Shown piece by piece: positions 36,603-45,153 of a stretch of 64,000 nucleotides of DNA. The position numbers and the translations under genes are program-made. The stretch comes from Sphingomonas sp. PAMC26645 (GTDB taxonomy: Bacteria; Pseudomonadota; Alphaproteobacteria; Sphingomonadales; Sphingomonadaceae): the NCBI RefSeq assembly GCF_004795835.1, contig NZ_CP039249.1, forward strand, positions 1,918,501 to 1,982,500, given 5' to 3'. Numbering within the stretch: the first letter of the stretch is position 1; the number at the start of each line of letters is the position of its first letter. A model generated the notes under the pieces. That model was not told the DNA's origin. It saw nothing but the letters and a program-made list of their open reading frames with translations, and made no database searches.

Positions 36603-37109
36603 ATGTCTAAACCGGTCAACATGCCTGCCACTCCGTCTTCTGCTTCACCCCTGTTCCTTCGCGAACCCGAACTCCGCCGCGGCATGGAGCTGCTGTACTT
36701 CGGTTATAGCCACCTGACGCGGTCGATCGACCAGGGTCTTGCCGAAGAGGGGCTGGGCCGCGCGCACCACCGAGCGCTGTATTTCATCGCGCGAAAGCCC
36801 GACATGACGGTGAGCGAGCTGCTGTCGCTGCTGGCGATCACGAAGCAGTCGCTGGGACGCGTGCTGAACGAACTGGCGGACCGCAAGCTGGTCGAGACGC
36901 GACCCGGCGAGCGCGACCGGCGGCAGCGTTTGCTGCGGTTGACGGCCGAGGGCTCGAAGATGGAGCGCGAACTGTTCGAGGCTGCGCGGATCCGGATGGC
37001 CGAGGCGTATGCGAGCGCCGGGCAAAGCGCGGTATCGGGGTTCTGGGCGGTGCTCGAGGGACTGGTGCCGGAGGCGGACCGTTCGCAGGTGTTCGGCCTG
37101 CGCGGCTAG
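36603..37109 (+). CDS. MarR-family transcriptional regulator
   Basis: This 168-residue protein has a winged helix with HRALYFIARKPDMTVSELLSLLAITKQSLGRVLNELADRKLVETRPGERDRRQRLLRLT, the recognition helix being ITKQSLGRVLNEL and the wing the RPGERDRRQR loop, flanked by helices that form the dimer interface. It resembles the PetP/MarR group of alphaproteobacteria. It shares a short divergent promoter region with ilvE and may control it, but this is only inferred from position. Confidence 0.92.
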   Translation: MSKPVNMPATPSSASPLFLREPELRRGMELLYFGYSHLTRSIDQGLAEEGLGRAHHRALYFIARKPDMTVSELLSLLAITKQSLGRVLNELADRKLVETRPGERDRRQRLLRLTAEGSKMERELFEAARIRMAEAYASAGQSAVSGFWAVLEGLVPEADRSQVFGLRG

Positions 37110-37219
37110 TCGGCTCACGCGGGACGATTTGGCGTTGACGTCGCCGCAAGGACTGTGGCACTCGGCCGGTCATCGAGAGCCGGTGCAAGACCCGGACCGA
37201 CAGGCGTAGATCGCCGTTA

Positions 37220-37293
37220 GCGGGTGTAGCTCAATGGTAGAGCTTTTGCTTCCCAAGCAAGTGACGAGGGTTCGATTCCCTTCACCCGCTCCA
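37220..37293 (+). tRNA. tRNA-Gly (CCC anticodon), CCA encoded
   Basis: GCGGGTG pairs with CACCCGC, the D-arm is GCTCAATGGTAGAGC, and the anticodon loop is TTCCCAA with anticodon CCC. The T-arm is GAGGG-TTCGATT-CCCTT, ending in discriminator T and CCA. The anticodon stem TTTGC/GCAAG contains one G-U pair. The gene is 74 bases. Confidence 0.97.
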
Positions 37294-37348
37294 CGTTTTC
37301 GCTGAAGTCCTGAATGTCGCCGTTCCGCGTCCGCGTATGGCCGCCCTT

Positions 37349-38338
37349 CTACATCGGCTCCGCGAGTTGCGTACGGTTCCTGCCGCCGGACTTCGCTGCG
37401 TAGAGCATCGTGTCGGCACGTTCGAGCCAGGCGGTTAGCGTGTTGAAGGATGCGGACAGCTCAGCCACGCCGAAGCTCGCGGTTACGTGGATCGTACCGC
37501 CGCCATGGAGCGTCATCGGATGTTCGGCGATGGTATTCCGAAGTCGCTCCGCGACGACGAGAGCTGCCGCGCCGCTGGTTTCCGGCATCAGGAGGGCGAA
37601 TTCCTCGCCGCCGAGACGACCGAACAGGTCGCAAGGGCGTAACGTCGTTTCGGCGATGCTGGCGATCTGCTTCAGGACCTGATCGCCGATCGAGTGGCCG
37701 TAAGTATCGTTCACCCGCTTGAAATGGTCGACATCCATCATGATCAGCGAACTTGCCCGCCCGTAGCGAAGCGTACGCTCCATTTCCCGTTGCGCCTGAT
37801 CCACGAAGCCACGTCGAGTCAGCGCGCCGGTAAGGTGATCGACCTGTGCGATCAGCCGCAGTTCGAGTTCGTCGCAAACGATGTTGGCGAAATTGCTGAG
37901 AATGGCGATGTCCGCAGGGCTGAACCGTCTGGGCCGGGTATCCATTGCGCACAGCGCCCCGACATTATATCCTTCGGGCGTGCGCAGGGGGATGCCCGCA
38001 TAGCTCCGCACATAGGGTGGGCCGACGACGAGCGGACTATCGGCGAACCTCGGGTCGTCCAGCGCGTTTTCGATGATCAACGGGTCGCGTTGCTGGATCG
38101 TATGCGTGCAGAAAGATACCGCGCGGGGCGTTTCGCTCTGCTCCATGCCGCGTCGCGCCATGAACCATTGCCGATCGCGATCGACGAGCGTCACGGTCGC
38201 TACGGGTACCGCGAGCACCGTGCGGACGAGCGTGACGATCTTTTCGAACGGCTCTTCGACCGCGGTGTCGAGCACGTCGAGGCGACGCAAGGCTGCGACC
38301 CGGCCATCGTCGTCGTCGAGCAGCAGGGCGTTATCCAT
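37349..38338 (-). CDS. GAF-GGDEF diguanylate cyclase
   Basis: This 329-residue protein makes the second messenger cyclic di-GMP. An N-terminal GAF domain at about 15-160 is followed by a GGDEF domain with the active-site motif GGEEF at 243-247 and the product-inhibition I-site RPCD at 234-237, exactly five residues before it. DHFKRVNDTYGHSIGD is the substrate-binding block. It has no membrane segments, so it is cytoplasmic. Its start overlaps the end of a small upstream gene by 8 bases. Confidence 0.95.
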   Translation of the reverse strand: MDNALLLDDDDGRVAALRRLDVLDTAVEEPFEKIVTLVRTVLAVPVATVTLVDRDRQWFMARRGMEQSETPRAVSFCTHTIQQRDPLIIENALDDPRFADSPLVVGPPYVRSYAGIPLRTPEGYNVGALCAMDTRPRRFSPADIAILSNFANIVCDELELRLIAQVDHLTGALTRRGFVDQAQREMERTLRYGRASSLIMMDVDHFKRVNDTYGHSIGDQVLKQIASIAETTLRPCDLFGRLGGEEFALLMPETSGAAALVVAERLRNTIAEHPMTLHGGGTIHVTASFGVAELSASFNTLTAWLERADTMLYAAKSGGRNRTQLAEPM

Positions 38339-38570
38339 GATCCGGTGCCTTCATCATCGCGCGGATTGCTACGGTGAGATCGTCGGCATAGCTGTCGACC
38401 AGAGTGCGGATGCTCGCATCGACGACGTCCTCGCCGAGTCCCGCCGCCCGCAGGCTGACGATCAGTTCGGCAAGATGTGCCTGGTGACGTTGTACGCTAG
38501 CCAGCAACTCCGCGGGGATCTCGAGCGGTTCCGCCACGGTGGGGGTAGGCTGAAGTTGATCGATGCGCAC
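38331..38570 (-). CDS. Small helical protein upstream of the diguanylate cyclase
   Basis: This predicts 79 residues from a GTG (MRIDQLQPTPTVAEPLEI) with GAGAGG 7 bases upstream; a longer frame begins at TTG 19 codons further up but lacks any support. It has two helices, AELLASVQRHQAHLAELIVSLRAAG and VDASIRTLVDSYADDLTVAIRAM. It overlaps the cyclase gene by 8 bases, so it is likely to be cotranscribed and could be a regulatory partner. No known family was recognised. Confidence 0.65.
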   Translation of the reverse strand: MRIDQLQPTPTVAEPLEIPAELLASVQRHQAHLAELIVSLRAAGLGEDVVDASIRTLVDSYADDLTVAIRAMMKAPDHG

Positions 38571-38674
38571 GTTCGGCCTCTCATTGCAGCACCGAGTCTT
38601 TACAGCCGAACGGTTAACAGAGCTCAAACGCGCGTGTTCGACACTCTCGACGATTCCCGGCTCCAGATAAAAAG

Positions 38675-38706
38675 ATGCCCTGCCGGATCAAGGATCGGCA
38701 GGGCAT
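38675..38706 (-). terminator. Intrinsic terminator downstream of the entericidin-like gene
   Basis: Arms atgccctgccg and cggcagggcat form an 11-bp perfect stem; on the minus strand it is followed by ctttttatctgg. It lies about 100 bases beyond the stop of the lipoprotein gene. The remaining gap holds no gene. Confidence 0.8.
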
Positions 38707-38806
38707 TCCGAGGTTTCACCGTCCGTCGCGAATATCGCCGGATGTTCGTGCCAGCACTGAAAGTCCTGGCGAAAGTCGATTCAAATTGCGGACGGTGCCG
38801 TGCCCG

Positions 38807-38950
38807 TTACTTCTTCTTGCCGCTCTCACCCGAGGCGCTCGAGACAGCCGTTCCAGCGGACTTCACATCCTTGCCGACGCCGTTCACCGTGTGACATCCC
38901 GTCAGCGCTAGGCCTGCAGCAAGTAGTGCCAGTGCAAATACGTTCTTCAT
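38807..38950 (-). CDS. Entericidin A/B-like lipoprotein
   Basis: This short gene encodes 47 residues beginning MKNVFALALLAAG, with the lipobox ALTGC and mature CHTVNGVGKDVKSAGTAVSS, the entericidin signature. GAGAGAG lies at the proper distance upstream. E. coli EcnA and EcnB act as antidote/toxin and are induced in stationary phase; here only one copy is present. The tail ends in lysines (SGKKK). It follows the frameshifted gene at 39.0 kb by about 20 bases. Confidence 0.88.
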   Translation of the reverse strand: MKNVFALALLAAGLALTGCHTVNGVGKDVKSAGTAVSSASGESGKKK

Positions 38951-38968
38951 ACTTGGTCTCTCTCATGT

Positions 38969-39150
38969 TCAGTGTTTGAGGTGGATGGTGCCGGTGCGAC
39001 GAGTGCGGCCGACCGCCGGTGAAGTTTTCGGGATACGAGCGGCCTTGGCGTCGACGTCAGCCTCGGACGGGGTTGCCCCGGTGAGCTTGAAGATCGCCTC
39101 CGCAACCGAGCTCTGGCCTTGTCGGCAAAATCATCGGTATCATCACTCAT
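38969..39150 (-). pseudogene. Frameshifted small acidic/basic protein gene
   Basis: From ATG 39150 the frame reads MSDDTDDFADKARAR and then becomes Arg/Ser-rich nonsense overlapping the next gene. The -1 frame from the same point reads VAEAIFKLTGATPSEADVD... and ends naturally TGTIHLKH-stop. A single missing base near CTCGG would give one continuous 60-residue protein in the middle of this gap. This could be a sequencing error, a genuine pseudogene or, less likely, programmed frameshifting. Family not recognised. Confidence 0.55.
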
Positions 39151-39333
39151 GAGGACCCATTCTCCATCCGGGGTTGGTCAAGTCCCGCGATTTAGCGTGA
39201 TCCGAATGACGGCAACAGATCGCGTTGTATCAACCCGATAGTATTTTCGACATCTCGCACGGATACTGTCGGAGAGGCGGCACCTGCTTGGTTCGATCAA
39301 TATCAGCGGCGTCATCGATCAGGCCAATGCCGA

Positions 39334-40464
39334 TCAGGGCTGTAGCGTCACGACCGGGACGGGGCCCGGCAGCAGCGTCTTGCGATCGGCCCCATCGCCG
39401 AACCCGCGGGCACGCGCCCAGGCCGCCGCCGCCACCCTGCGATTGACGCCGATCTTGCTGTAGACGCGCGCGACATGGTTGCGGACGGTGTTGCCGCTGA
39501 CGTTCAATGTGCGCGCCATCGTCTTGTCGTCCATGCCCTCGCAAATCAGCGCCAGGACATCGCGTTCGCGAGCGGTCAGGTCGTTCAGGCCTGATGGCGT
39601 AACGTCTCGCGGTGGTTCGGACTGTAGCGCAAGATTGTCCAGGATGGCGTGGCTGAGCCATTTGGATTCCGCGATCGTCGCCTCGATCGCGGCGGCCAGA
39701 TTGCGCTCGTCGATCCGACGATTGGTGACGTCCTGAAAGGTCCAGAGCGCGTAGGCCTTGTCGGCGATCATGATCGTGGCCTCGGAAATCCGGCATTCGA
39801 GACGTTGCCCGCACTTGGTGCGGACGAAGCCGGATGCAATTCCCGATGGCCAGATCTCGATGTCGTCGGTCGATCGCCCGGACAGGTCACTCCGCGAATA
39901 CCCGATCAGAGAACAAAAACTGTCATTCGCGACGGTCACGAAATTGTCGGCCGGATCGACGATCATCATACACGCCGTCGACGTCGCGAACGCGGTTTCG
40001 ACGCTTGTTCGGAGTTGATCGTAATGGCGTTCGGTCTGCTGCCATGCTTCGATATCCGTCAGCGTAAACAGCATGCACGGCTGGCCGGCGACGGTGATGG
40101 GCTGGCCGGTAACGATCACGGGCCGGCTTGTACCGTCAGGCATCGCCAGGCTGGCCCGGGTCTGCGGTATCGTCTGCGCGTCGACGAGCGCGCGCTTTAC
40201 CGCCGCGTAGTTCGCGACGCCCTCGAGGATGTTGCGCTCGTACATCGAGCGTCTCAGCCAATCCTCATCCGCGCTATCGGTGAGCGCGAGGAATCTACGA
40301 TTGACCATGACGTAGCGCAGGTCTCGCAAGCCGCAGACGATGGCGGGGGCGGGGTGCGACTCGATCGAGCATTCGAGCCGCGCGATACGATCTGGCGCAT
40401 GCCACACGGTGCTCGCGAGCGTATGGTGGGGCCGTGTAAAGATATCCAGGCAGTCGTTCGTCAT
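39334..40464 (-). CDS. PAS-PAS-LuxR-type response regulator without receiver domain
   Basis: This 376-residue protein has an N-terminal PAS-like domain (ESHPAPAIVCGLRDLRYVMVNRRFLALT) and a second PAS/PAC domain (CMMIVDPADNFVTVANDSFCSLIGYSRSDL, WTFQDVTNRR). A C-terminal GerE/LuxR helix-turn-helix follows: LTARERDVLALICEGMDDKTMARTLNVSGNTVRNHVARVYSKIG. No kinase or receiver domain is present. It probably senses a small molecule or redox state and binds DNA directly. The gap downstream to the entericidin region (about 180 bases) and the 280-base gap upstream hold no gene that I can see. Confidence 0.9.
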   Translation of the reverse strand: MTNDCLDIFTRPHHTLASTVWHAPDRIARLECSIESHPAPAIVCGLRDLRYVMVNRRFLALTDSADEDWLRRSMYERNILEGVANYAAVKRALVDAQTIPQTRASLAMPDGTSRPVIVTGQPITVAGQPCMLFTLTDIEAWQQTERHYDQLRTSVETAFATSTACMMIVDPADNFVTVANDSFCSLIGYSRSDLSGRSTDDIEIWPSGIASGFVRTKCGQRLECRISEATIMIADKAYALWTFQDVTNRRIDERNLAAAIEATIAESKWLSHAILDNLALQSEPPRDVTPSGLNDLTARERDVLALICEGMDDKTMARTLNVSGNTVRNHVARVYSKIGVNRRVAAAAWARARGFGDGADRKTLLPGPVPVVTLQP

Positions 40465-40747
40465 GGTCGTTCCTCGTCGTCACGAAGATACGCTTTAGTT
40501 GATCGATAGATGGAGTGAAAAATTCGTCATACCAGGAGCTCCCCATTTTGATACTAGATAGATCTGTATATTGGCGCGCAATCTGTATGACAGATAAGTC
40601 GAAAGGTCAGGGTTGGTTACTTAAGTCGATATTGACGGTATTAACTACAATATTATCTTAGACCGGTTCTTGTGTTGATGCTCCAGGTGACGCGTTGTTG
40701 TTGACCACGTAAACTACTGCTTCCCATTCTCGCGGCTGCCGAACTGG

Positions 40748-41611
40748 CTATCCCTCACGCGGTGCAGTATTGCGGTCATCGCCGACCATCAGTTCGACGG
40801 GGGTATCGCCGATCGGGCCAGGTGATTGATCTTCGTCGGTATGCGCGAAGAGCCAGCGACCAAGAAGGCCAGCTACCGCTGCGCCGCTCAGTGGTGCGAT
40901 CCAGAACAGCCAGAGCTGCGACAGCGCCCACCCGCCGACGAACAGCGCCGGACCCGTGCTGCGCGCCGGGTTCACCGACGTATTGTCGATCGGGATCGAG
41001 ATGAGATGGATCAGCGTCAACGCCAGACCGATCGATAGCGGCGCGAACGCGGCCGGAGAGCGCTCGTCGGTCGCGCCGAGGATTACCGTCAGGAAACCGG
41101 CGGTTAGCAGTGCCTCCGAAAGGAACGCGGTTGCCGCGCCGTATCCGCCCGGCGAATGCACGCCGTAGCCATTCGCGGCGAACCCGCTGGCCACCAGATC
41201 GAACCCTGCGGTACCCGACGCCAGTGCAGCGAGTGCCGCGCTACCCAATATGCCGCCGATGACCTGCGCGATGACGTAGCCCGGCAGGTCGCGAGCGGGA
41301 AAGCGGCCGGCGACCGTCAAGCCGACGCTGACGGCCGGATTGAAATGGCCGCCCGAGATGAAACCGACGGCAAACGCCATCGTGAAGACGGTAAGGCCGA
41401 ACGCCAGTGCCACCCCAGCCATGCCAATCGTGCCGGGGACGCCCGTGCCCGCCGCCAGTACTGCAGCACCGCAACCACCCAGGACCAGCCAGAACGTGCC
41501 GATGACTTCGGCGGCCAACCGTCGCGCGGTAGCGATACGGCGGGGTCGGGCTGCCTGACCGGCGGGCGTACCGATGGTCGATGCGCGCTGGAGGTTTGGA
41601 CTGTCGGCCAT
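40748..41611 (-). CDS. aqpZ: Aquaporin Z-like water channel
   Basis: This 287-residue membrane protein has two NPA motifs, HFNPAVS (Asn91) and SVNPARS (Asn214). His202 in IHLISI and Arg217 lie at the selectivity filter positions, as in water-selective AqpZ. The N-terminal 30 residues and C-terminal 30 residues are hydrophilic extensions. The start at [12 protein letters not shown] was chosen because the open frame otherwise runs through the CsbD gene. It lies downstream of CsbD and an MscS-type channel in the same direction. Confidence 0.94.
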   Translation of the reverse strand: MADSPNLQRASTIGTPAGQAARPRRIATARRLAAEVIGTFWLVLGGCGAAVLAAGTGVPGTIGMAGVALAFGLTVFTMAFAVGFISGGHFNPAVSVGLTVAGRFPARDLPGYVIAQVIGGILGSAALAALASGTAGFDLVASGFAANGYGVHSPGGYGAATAFLSEALLTAGFLTVILGATDERSPAAFAPLSIGLALTLIHLISIPIDNTSVNPARSTGPALFVGGWALSQLWLFWIAPLSGAAVAGLLGRWLFAHTDEDQSPGPIGDTPVELMVGDDRNTAPREG

Positions 41612-41714
41612 GTCTTTCGTGCCTAACTGGGGTGTATCGATGAGCGCTCGTCGGTCTTTGGGGTGGCGGGCAGGGCACATCGATCGCTGCCCCGCCCGCG
41701 GCGTCTCTGGCGGC

Positions 41715-41999
41715 TTACTTGCCGCGCAGGGTGTTGATGACCGCGATGCCGAGCACGCCGGCCACGGCGGCTGCGGTGAAGGGGCGTTCCTTCGAGAACT
41801 GGCGGACATAGTCGAGCAGCGGGCGGATATTGTCCTCGACGACATCCTTGGCCTGGCCAACGGTCTTCTGGATCGTGCCGCCAAGCTGGTCCGCGGCGCC
41901 TTCGCTCTGCAACGACGTGTCGCTGATCGCGCCGCCGAGCGTTTCCTTGAGCTTGCCGCCGACGTTGGTGGCTGCGCCATTGAGGGTATCGGTGTTCAT
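41715..41999 (-). CDS. CsbD-family stress-response protein
   Basis: This 94-residue protein begins with a CsbD-like repeat ([46 protein letters not shown]), a pattern of spaced Gly-x-Lys helices. A hydrophobic C-terminal [16 protein letters not shown] segment may sit at the membrane, as in the YqjD/DUF883 group. Many CsbD genes are general stress genes. It is 33 bases downstream of the mechanosensitive channel gene. Confidence 0.86.
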   Translation of the reverse strand: MNTDTLNGAATNVGGKLKETLGGAISDTSLQSEGAADQLGGTIQKTVGQAKDVVEDNIRPLLDYVRQFSKERPFTAAAVAGVLGIAVINTLRGK

Positions 42000-42032
42000 G
42001 AGAGTTTCCTTTGATTGTCTAGGGAAGGACGG

Positions 42033-43403
42033 TCAGATCAGGGGGCGGTCGGTGAGGTCCCGCACGTCGCCGCGGCCATCCTGACGGGCGAAGTTTCCGT
42101 CGATGGCCGGGTTGGTGTGGTCGTCGGTCGACTTGGCACCGTCGAGCATCCGCTTGACGGCATTGCCTGCCGCATCGCGACCACCCAGGCCGAATGCCAG
42201 CGCAAAGGCGACCGCGATCGCACCGAGCAGCAACCCGAACGCCAGGTTGATGATGTCGTCGGCCAGACCCATGAAGCGCAGGCCGATAGCGGTGCCGAGC
42301 ACGATGATCGCGATCCGCACGACAGGGGCGGCAACGCGCGTGCCCTGGTCGCCGTTACGCTCGATCGCGTGCGCCACGAAGCGGGCGATGACGACCGATG
42401 CGAAGATGATGATCGCACCGAACACGACCTGCCCGAACAGCGTCAGCACCTCCGCCATGATCTGCGAGCCATAGGCGAAGTTCAGCTGGCGGAACGCTTC
42501 CATCAGGCCGAAGATCAGGATCGCGACGAACGCGCCGGTGCCGACCGTCTTCGATGGCACGAACGACGGACCGGTCGACTGGCCTGGGGCGCCGAGTTCG
42601 CGGTTTTCCGTATTGCCGAAGATGCCGATCGACCCGATCGTCCGGTCGAAGCCGGTCGTTGCCAGGAACTGCGTCAACAGACGCGACGCGAACTTGGCGA
42701 TGACATAGGCCACGGCGAGGATCATGCCGGCGGCGATGACGTGCGGGATGGCGTCGAGGATGATGCGCAGCATGGCGGTTGCCGGCCGCGAGATCGCCGC
42801 GATGTTGAGCGTGTCGAGTGCAGCGATCGAGACCGGGATGATGATCAACGCGAACACGATGCCGCCGATGGTACGCGGCAGCATCGTCGGGTCGGTCGGC
42901 GTGGTCGCGCCGACATGCGTCGAGAAGCGCTCGACATGGCTGGCCGTAATGAACGCCTCGACCGCCTTCTTAGCGACCTTGGCGAGGACATAGCCGAGGA
43001 AGAAGATCAGCGCCGCGCCGATGATCCGCGGGATGGCCGTGCCGAAGCCCTGCAGCATGTCGCCGAGCGGGCCGGTTGCGCCGGCGAGACCCAGCGGCTG
43101 CGTCGCGAGGAACAGCGCGATCAGGAGGACCACCCAGTAGGCGGCATCACCAACCTGCGCGCCGATCGTGGTCGGGTTGCGCGGGTTTGCGTTCGGCTCG
43201 TTGGCGTGGATCGCGAGCGGCGTCTTGTTGACGAGCTTGGCGACGCCCCACTTCACGGCACGCGCGATCGCCCAGCCGATGACGAGGATGATCAGCGCCG
43301 CGATGATCCGGGGTGTCCAGATCTCGACATAGCTCCAGGCTTGCGCCCCGAAATCGCGGGTGTTCGATACCACCGTATCGCCCGCATAGGTTACGTCTTG
43401 CAT
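42033..43403 (-). CDS. MscS-like mechanosensitive channel with TM-helix repeats
   Basis: This 456-residue protein has about five long hydrophobic segments arranged as repeated "conserved TM helix" units (IWTPRIIAALIILVIGWAIAR, FGTAIPRIIGAALIFFLGYVLAK, LDAIPHVIAAGMILAVAYVIAK). A C-terminal Arg/Asp-rich cytoplasmic tail follows. These belong to the TM_helix (Pfam PF05552) family, which includes cyanobacterial and bacterial MscS-related channels. A full MscS beta domain is not obvious, so the conducting property is uncertain. It leads the CsbD-aqpZ group. Confidence 0.85.
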   Translation of the reverse strand: MQDVTYAGDTVVSNTRDFGAQAWSYVEIWTPRIIAALIILVIGWAIARAVKWGVAKLVNKTPLAIHANEPNANPRNPTTIGAQVGDAAYWVVLLIALFLATQPLGLAGATGPLGDMLQGFGTAIPRIIGAALIFFLGYVLAKVAKKAVEAFITASHVERFSTHVGATTPTDPTMLPRTIGGIVFALIIIPVSIAALDTLNIAAISRPATAMLRIILDAIPHVIAAGMILAVAYVIAKFASRLLTQFLATTGFDRTIGSIGIFGNTENRELGAPGQSTGPSFVPSKTVGTGAFVAILIFGLMEAFRQLNFAYGSQIMAEVLTLFGQVVFGAIIIFASVVIARFVAHAIERNGDQGTRVAAPVVRIAIIVLGTAIGLRFMGLADDIINLAFGLLLGAIAVAFALAFGLGGRDAAGNAVKRMLDGAKSTDDHTNPAIDGNFARQDGRGDVRDLTDRPLI

Positions 43404-43499
43404 GTTTGTGTCCCTTGAAACCCTCTACGGGGCCTGACGTCTGCCGTTCGCGGCGCCGTGTGCCTTGGGTGCGCCTTGACCTCGATGCCGCGGTCCGGA

Positions 43500-43865
43500 T
43501 TAGAGTGGTGATGCGGGATCGGTCAGGATGCCGCACGCAGCAGCGGCCTTGCCGACCTCGAGCGGTACCTTGGGATCCTTGACCTGCCCCGACACCCGAA
43601 CGAAGTCGCTGGCCGTCAGGCGGCCCGGCGTGGTGTCGCCTTCGCGCGACGCCTTGGCCGCGCGACCGAGCTGCTGGAGCTGGCCAAGCGACAGGTTCGC
43701 CTCGAGCCGGTCGCCGACGCACTGCGACTGCGTGGGCTGGAAGCCATACCCCTCGAGCGAGGTGGCGATCTTGGCCGACGGATTGACGCACGCAGCGAGC
43801 GACAGCGTGGTGATGCCGACGACAGCGAGCGTCGCAACGCGTGAAAAACTGGGATGCCGAGTCAT
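43500..43865 (-). CDS. Hypothetical lipoprotein
   Basis: This 121-residue protein begins MTRHPSFSRVATLAV with GAGGGG at the ribosome site and a lipobox TTLSLAAC. The mature part has one more cysteine pair (QSQCVGD, AAACGIL), a helical GQLQQLGRAAKASREGD segment, and TASDFVRVSGQVKDPKVP. The same Cys/VGD/LQL pattern is common in sphingomonad hypothetical proteins. I do not know a function. About 300 bases upstream to the IclR gene hold no gene; they contain only an AT-rich stretch around 43960-44000. Confidence 0.78.
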   Translation of the reverse strand: MTRHPSFSRVATLAVVGITTLSLAACVNPSAKIATSLEGYGFQPTQSQCVGDRLEANLSLGQLQQLGRAAKASREGDTTPGRLTASDFVRVSGQVKDPKVPLEVGKAAAACGILTDPASPL

Positions 43866-44173
43866 GAAAAGCCCCTCTTGTCGGGGCCATGACATCAGGC
43901 CGGAGTGGCCCGCGATCCGATGATCCCAAGCGCCAAACCCTTCAATTCATTCAAAAGTTTCTAGTATTGTTAACCAGTCGCCAGGTAGATAAATACTATT
44001 ATACCCGGATGAGCGGACAGCGGATTAGCGCTGAAACACCTTTTCAGAACGACCTTCCATGCGACTCGGCCCACGCCGTCTGGCTGGTCGATATGGGCCT
44101 ACGTTCGACGCACTCAGCCGCGGATCAGGGTGGCAAGCGACAGGAATGCGGCTCACGATCATGGCCGCAGACG

Positions 44174-44989
44174 TCAGGCGGACGCTGCGTTCGGTGCGTA
44201 CCAACCTAGCGCTTGCGAAATCTGCGTTGAAGTGCGCTTCAGCGCGACCAGTGCTTCTTCGGCGGAGATATGCGGAGTCTCGTCGATGACCTCGAGGAAC
44301 GGGATGGTCAGCGCGGCGACGACGTGGCCGTCAAAGCCGAAGATCGGGCAACTGATGTCGGAAATGCCGCCCATTCGTGCGCTGCGGATCGATTCATAGC
44401 CGCGTTCGCGAATGGCGGCGAAGGCGGCATCGAGCGCGTCGCGGGCCGCCGGGGCCATCGTTTGGTCGAGTATCGCGGATCGGGCCTCGTCGGCCATGAA
44501 GGCGAGCAGGACGTGACCCGAGCAGTTTGTCGCCAAGGCTATGCTGGTACCCAGCCGGACGGCAAAACCGGTCGGACCGGGGCTTTCTTGTCGAAGGATG
44601 ATCAGCCCGGACGTGCCGTTGACGACGACGAGATGGCAGGATTGCATCGCGGTCGCCGCCAAGGTCTGCATCAGCGGCGCGGCGACGTGCGTCAGTTCCT
44701 GCGCAGGGGTCGCGCGGTGCGCCGTTTCGAGCAGCCTGTAGGTCACGCGGTAGCGATCGCTGCCGGGATCCTTGTGCAGCCAGCCGCGCCGGTCGAGCAC
44801 GACGATAACGCGGAAGAGTTCGCTGATCGACCGTGCGAGGCGCGTGGCGATCTCGCTTACCGTCAGGCCGTTCGGTTCGCGCGCGAGCAGTTCGATGATG
44901 TCGATCGCCTTTTCCAGCGCGGGTGCGGAATAGACGCGCGGGCTGGCGCTGTTGGTGTCTGGCGGAGACGGCGGCGAGGGAAGCGGCAT
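44174..44989 (-). CDS. IclR-family transcriptional regulator of the fucose locus
   Basis: This 271-residue protein has an N-terminal winged helix (VYSAPALEKAIDIIELLAREPNGLTVSEIATRLARSISELFRVIVVLDRRGWL) and a C-terminal GAF-like effector domain (MQSCHLVVVNGTSGLIILRQESPGPTGFAVRLG, AIRERGYESIRSARMGGISDISCPIF). IclR proteins respond to small acids. The gene is divergent from the lactate dehydrogenase gene and lies next to the fucose genes, so a sugar-acid effector is the likely choice. A palindrome between the two starts is its probable operator. Confidence 0.9.
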   Translation of the reverse strand: MPLPSPPSPPDTNSASPRVYSAPALEKAIDIIELLAREPNGLTVSEIATRLARSISELFRVIVVLDRRGWLHKDPGSDRYRVTYRLLETAHRATPAQELTHVAAPLMQTLAATAMQSCHLVVVNGTSGLIILRQESPGPTGFAVRLGTSIALATNCSGHVLLAFMADEARSAILDQTMAPAARDALDAAFAAIRERGYESIRSARMGGISDISCPIFGFDGHVVAALTIPFLEVIDETPHISAEEALVALKRTSTQISQALGWYAPNAASA

Positions 44990-45052
44990 GGTCGAAGCTA
45001 ACGTGATTGCGGGCGCGACCCTTATGCCGCAAGCGCGCGGTCGCGGAACAAC

Positions 45053-45075
45053 AATCTTTCATATCTGAAAGTTGC
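45053..45075. promoter_or_regulatory. Candidate IclR operator
   Basis: The sequence caatctttca-tatc-tgaaagttg is an inverted repeat with a 6-bp core pair (ctttca/tgaaag) and near-complementary flanks. It sits midway between the divergent iclR-type and lldD-type starts, 64 bases from the former and 78 from the latter, where a shared regulator would bind. Confidence 0.5.
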
Positions 45076-45153
45076 TGGCGGGGGCGTTGGCTTGCTAGAG
45101 AACGCCGTACGCGGCGACCTAGGGATCGATGCGCAGACCATTGGAGACGCCGC

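Noticed and set aside
43866..44173. Possible small genes in the 300-base gap between the lipoprotein and IclR genes
   Set aside because: Open frames here start without ribosome sites, overlap each other in several frames and share no motif; only AT-rich sequence of promoter type was seen.
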